Shown here: positions 61,752 to 64,000 of the stretch, piece after piece
Position numbering within the stretch: the first letter of the stretch is position 1
Layout of the letters: each line of letters starts with the position of its first letter
Assembly (NCBI RefSeq): GCF_021044425.1
Contig: NZ_JAJNEC010000007.1
Span: 558,001 to 622,000, forward strand
Origin: Niabella pedocola
GTDB lineage: Bacteria > Bacteroidota > Bacteroidia > Chitinophagales > Chitinophagaceae
Length of the DNA stretch: 64,000 bases
Direction of reading: 5' to 3'
Made by a program: the position numbers and the translations under genes
Notes under the pieces: generated by a model
Seen by the model: only the letters and a program-made list of their open reading frames with translations
Database searches by the model: none
Told to the model about the DNA's origin: nothing

Positions 61752-62768
61752 CTAATCATGTGCCTGCCCCGGGTTCGGGTTCGGATGTTTCTCGTACACT
61801 TTAAAATCCGTCAGCCACAGCGATTCATTCTTTAACAACGGACTTTGCCCAACCGGGGTATGATCCAGCTGCCCACCTGCAAGACTCCGGTAAATACCAT
61901 ATTTGTTGCGGATATACGAACTACCGGTCCGCCACATGTCAATATTTTCGTCTTTAAAATCCAACAGAACCTTGCCATCCCTTACCCGGGTTATTTTGCA
62001 GGCATAATATCCCGTATGGGTATAATGCATTTCCTCCCGTACCTGCACCCATTCGTCTTCAAAATCTGCCAGTGGTATATTGTCAACAATGGTGCCCTTA
62101 CCCGTACTGGCGCCGTCTACCGTGTGAATGATCTGTATCCTTTTATTGCCGCCATTGCTGCTGGCACGCGGCGTGATGGTGATCAGCGGGCTTCCGTTAT
62201 TGGGCCCGTCCTGCGCTTTTAACTGATGGATATGGCAAAAGCTGGAAGTGGGCTGAAAGCCTTTCGGTAATCTGAATTTCCATTCCAGTACCTGCCATTC
62301 ATCCCAGTTGCCCTGAACCTTGGCCCAGGTAGTATTATTGGTAGCAGATTTCATTTCATTCCGCTGCCGGTCTACTGTACTTTCATTACAACGGTCGCCG
62401 TCAATCACCGGATCTATATGTATGGTGAAGCGGAAAACCTGTTTATTAAAATACGGATCCAGCTCCACCGTACAATGGACACCATCCGGGTGTCCGCCAT
62501 AACCGCCGTTGCAGTTGGCATGTTCAGAATAATCAAACCCATAGGTTTTCATATAGGTATTAATATCTTCGTATGCTTTCCCCGTTAATGATGCGGATGC
62601 ATCCAGGGCGGCGGTTTGCTGATACTCATTGGCCGGTTCCTGCGTTCCCGTTTTGGAAGGAGCTCCCTTCTCGGGTTCCTGTACGCCATTACGGGTAGTG
62701 CAGGCGATTACCAATAGCGCCAAAGGAATCAATGCGATCGCCGACTTTTTAATTTTTTTCATACGCAT
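61752..62768 (-). CDS. Jelly-roll lyase-like lipoprotein
   Basis: A 338-residue lipoprotein (Cys in LALLVIACTTRNGVQE), with a linker of about 35 residues before the domain. The domain contains DRQRNEMKSATNNTTWAKVQ (an R-x-E-M/L-type block), SSFCHIHQLKAQDGPNNGSP and YIRNKYGIYRSLAG. These resemble the R[ST]E[LV]R, Q[IV]H and YxKxGxY blocks of PL7/PL20-type jelly-roll lyases, though not exactly, so the family is uncertain. It would cleave a uronate polysaccharide at the cell surface. The PL6 gene follows 31 bp later. It could alternatively be a carbohydrate-binding protein of the same fold. Confidence 0.55.
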   Translation of the reverse strand: MRMKKIKKSAIALIPLALLVIACTTRNGVQEPEKGAPSKTGTQEPANEYQQTAALDASASLTGKAYEDINTYMKTYGFDYSEHANCNGGYGGHPDGVHCTVELDPYFNKQVFRFTIHIDPVIDGDRCNESTVDRQRNEMKSATNNTTWAKVQGNWDEWQVLEWKFRLPKGFQPTSSFCHIHQLKAQDGPNNGSPLITITPRASSNGGNKRIQIIHTVDGASTGKGTIVDNIPLADFEDEWVQVREEMHYTHTGYYACKITRVRDGKVLLDFKDENIDMWRTGSSYIRNKYGIYRSLAGGQLDHTPVGQSPLLKNESLWLTDFKVYEKHPNPNPGQAHD

Positions 62769-62984
62769 TTTTTAAAGTACATGCTGATGGCTATTTACAA
62801 ATAACCCACATTATTTTAAAAACCAACTGCCTTGAATTTGCTTTCTGTTCAGCGATTTTAACCGATTCTGCGGCAATGATTCAACAATTGCTTTACAAAC
62901 AGGTTATTTTTGAACAGGTTTCAGCATCATCCATACCTCCCCAAATGCATTTAATAAGCCGGTGTCCTGTTTAAAACCGGTCCG
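62769..62984. other. Intergenic region without a visible gene
   Basis: About 215 bp between the GH88 gene and the jelly-roll lipoprotein gene, AT-rich. I see no strong hairpin, gene or RNA. Confidence 0.4.
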
Positions 62985-64000
62985 TTAGAATAACTTTTTA
63001 CCAGACTGTAATCTTTTCAGCCGCTGTAGGGCTTCCAGGTAATAATAATCGGCATAACTCAGCGGTTCATCTACTTCAGTATTGGTGAGTTTTGTACCTG
63101 TACTGTGCAGCAGCAAAAAACCACTTGCGGTACCAAGGGGAGCCCGGTAACTTTTGGTAAGACTGCCCAGGATGCGGTCGGCCGCAGCCCGGTACGTTTT
63201 TGCATTTTTGCTATACGTACTCAATTCATATAAAGCCGATGCAATGACGGCGGCAGCGGAAGCATCCCTGGGCTCGTCCGGAATACCCGGTGCATTGAAA
63301 TCCCAGTAAGGCACACCGTCTTTGGGCAGGTTAGGATGATTGAGGATAAAGCCGGCAATGTTTTCCGCCATCTTTAAATATTTCAGATCCTTTGTTTCAC
63401 GGTAGCATAGCGTATAACCATATAATCCCCAGGATTGCCCGCGCGACCAGGCAGATTCATTGGCATAGCCCTGGTGGGTTGTTTTCTTATTTACTTTTCC
63501 GGTAACGGTATCATAATCCACTACGTGGTAAGAGCTGTAGTCCGGGCGGAAATGGTTTTTCATCGTTTGGTCTGCATGACTTACCGCAACCTGGTACAGC
63601 GACCGGTCGCCGGAAAGTTTGTACGCTTCAAATAACAATTCCAGGTTCATCATATTATCGATGATCACCGGAAAATCCCATTTATTCTTGCTATGGTCCC
63701 AGGACCGCAATACGCCTGCAACCGGGTTGAACCGTTTACTCAAGGTTTTTGCCGCCTGGATGATCACGTCTTTATAGTGCGGGTCTTTTGTGAGCCGGTA
63801 GCCATTCCCCACGCTGCAATACACTTTGAATCCCATGTCGTGTGTGGTACCATTGGTCTTTTCCTGCTCGATATCTGCCGTATATGCCCGCGCGGTGGTT
63901 TCCCATTTTTTATTCCCGGAAAGATCATACAGGTACCAGAGTTCACCGGGAAAGAACCCGCTGGTCCAGTCGCGGGAAGCCACCAGTTTTAATTTGCCAT
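62985..64000 (-). CDS. GH88 unsaturated glucuronyl hydrolase (5' end outside window)
   Basis: The frame continues through the right edge (GKLKLVASRDWTSGFFPGEL with no ATG needed inside the window), so the N-terminus and signal peptide are missing here. The alpha6/alpha6 barrel of GH88 is clear: DWTSGFFPGELWYLYD, NGTTHDMGFKVYCSVGNGY with a catalytic Asp, VIIDNMMNLELLFEAYKLSG with the second Asp, SAWSRGQSWGLYGYTLCYRE, and PYWDFNAPGIPDEPRDASAA. It removes the unsaturated glucuronyl residue from oligosaccharides released by lyases such as PL6 and so completes the pathway of this end of the cluster. Confidence 0.9.
   Translation of the reverse strand, partial: GKLKLVASRDWTSGFFPGELWYLYDLSGNKKWETTARAYTADIEQEKTNGTTHDMGFKVYCSVGNGYRLTKDPHYKDVIIQAAKTLSKRFNPVAGVLRSWDHSKNKWDFPVIIDNMMNLELLFEAYKLSGDRSLYQVAVSHADQTMKNHFRPDYSSYHVVDYDTVTGKVNKKTTHQGYANESAWSRGQSWGLYGYTLCYRETKDLKYLKMAENIAGFILNHPNLPKDGVPYWDFNAPGIPDEPRDASAAAVIASALYELSTYSKNAKTYRAAADRILGSLTKSYRAPLGTASGFLLLHSTGTKLTNTEVDEPLSYADYYYLEALQRLKRLQSGKKLF

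Noticed and set aside
1..64000. tRNA or rRNA genes, prophage or conjugative genes
   Set aside because: I scanned the gaps for tRNA-like T-loop words and CCA ends and the coding regions for phage or transfer proteins and saw none; a dedicated search was not possible.

Overview
The window is chromosomal DNA of a Bacteroidota bacterium, most like a member of the Chitinophagaceae (Niabella-like). This placement is inferred from gene content and not from a search. The indicators are three SusC/SusD pairs, a gldK-gldL-gldM-gldN (type IX secretion/gliding) operon, a short ATP synthase epsilon subunit encoded next to beta and away from the rest of atp, promoters of the Bacteroidota type (TTG ... TAnnTTTG), an ECF sigma/FecR pair, and many lipoproteins. 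I saw no rRNA or tRNA gene, no phage genes and no intact transposase.

Layout. 1-2.5 kb: edge of a membrane protein gene, an ankyrin-repeat protein, a small secreted protein and a DUF3467 protein. 2.7-14.5 kb: two minus-strand SusC/SusD operons (SusC-SusD-two lipoproteins; SusC-SusD-one lipoprotein), each ending at a hairpin. Each is preceded, about 240 bp before its SusC start, by a nearly identical 34-bp element that contains an FNR/CRP-type palindrome. 14.8-17.8 kb: housekeeping genes folD, queE and an M42 aminopeptidase. 17.8-22.5 kb: a third SusC/SusD pair without the palindromes. 23-28.5 kb: nth, a metzincin-like protease, an NlpE-like lipoprotein, a histidine kinase with no adjacent response regulator, a YqgE protein, a DUF4197 lipoprotein with eight 7-bp repeats just before its start, and an RDD protein. 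28.6-33.9 kb: an outer-membrane barrel protein and gldKLMN. 34.2-36.1 kb: atpD-atpC. 36.3-41 kb: an L,D-transpeptidase, a GNAT-like protein, a MITE-like element, a small lipoprotein and a UPF0173 hydrolase.

41.3-64 kb is a carbohydrate-degradation cluster, almost all minus strand: two paralogous beta-helix proteins, GH105, a sialate-type O-acetylesterase, two GH29 fucosidases, a fusion of an alpha/beta hydrolase with an SGNH esterase, a DUF5703/GH95-like enzyme, a PL6 lyase, a jelly-roll lyase-like lipoprotein and a GH88 enzyme that runs off the window. It also holds a Crp-family regulator, a secreted isochorismatase-family hydrolase and an ECF sigma gene followed by a frameshifted FecR remnant. 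The mix (lyases that leave unsaturated uronic acids, GH88/GH105 that remove them, fucosidases, deacetylases) suggests an acetylated, fucosylated, uronate-containing polysaccharide. No SusC/SusD lies inside this cluster.

The least explained DNA is non-coding and sits in this cluster: (i) 43.0-43.9 kb, three tandem copies of a ~330-350 bp unit rich in conserved hairpins, with a shortened relative at 50.0 kb; (ii) 57.6-58.7 kb, about 14 tandem copies of a unit of mostly 80 bp that carries a perfect GCG-loop hairpin.
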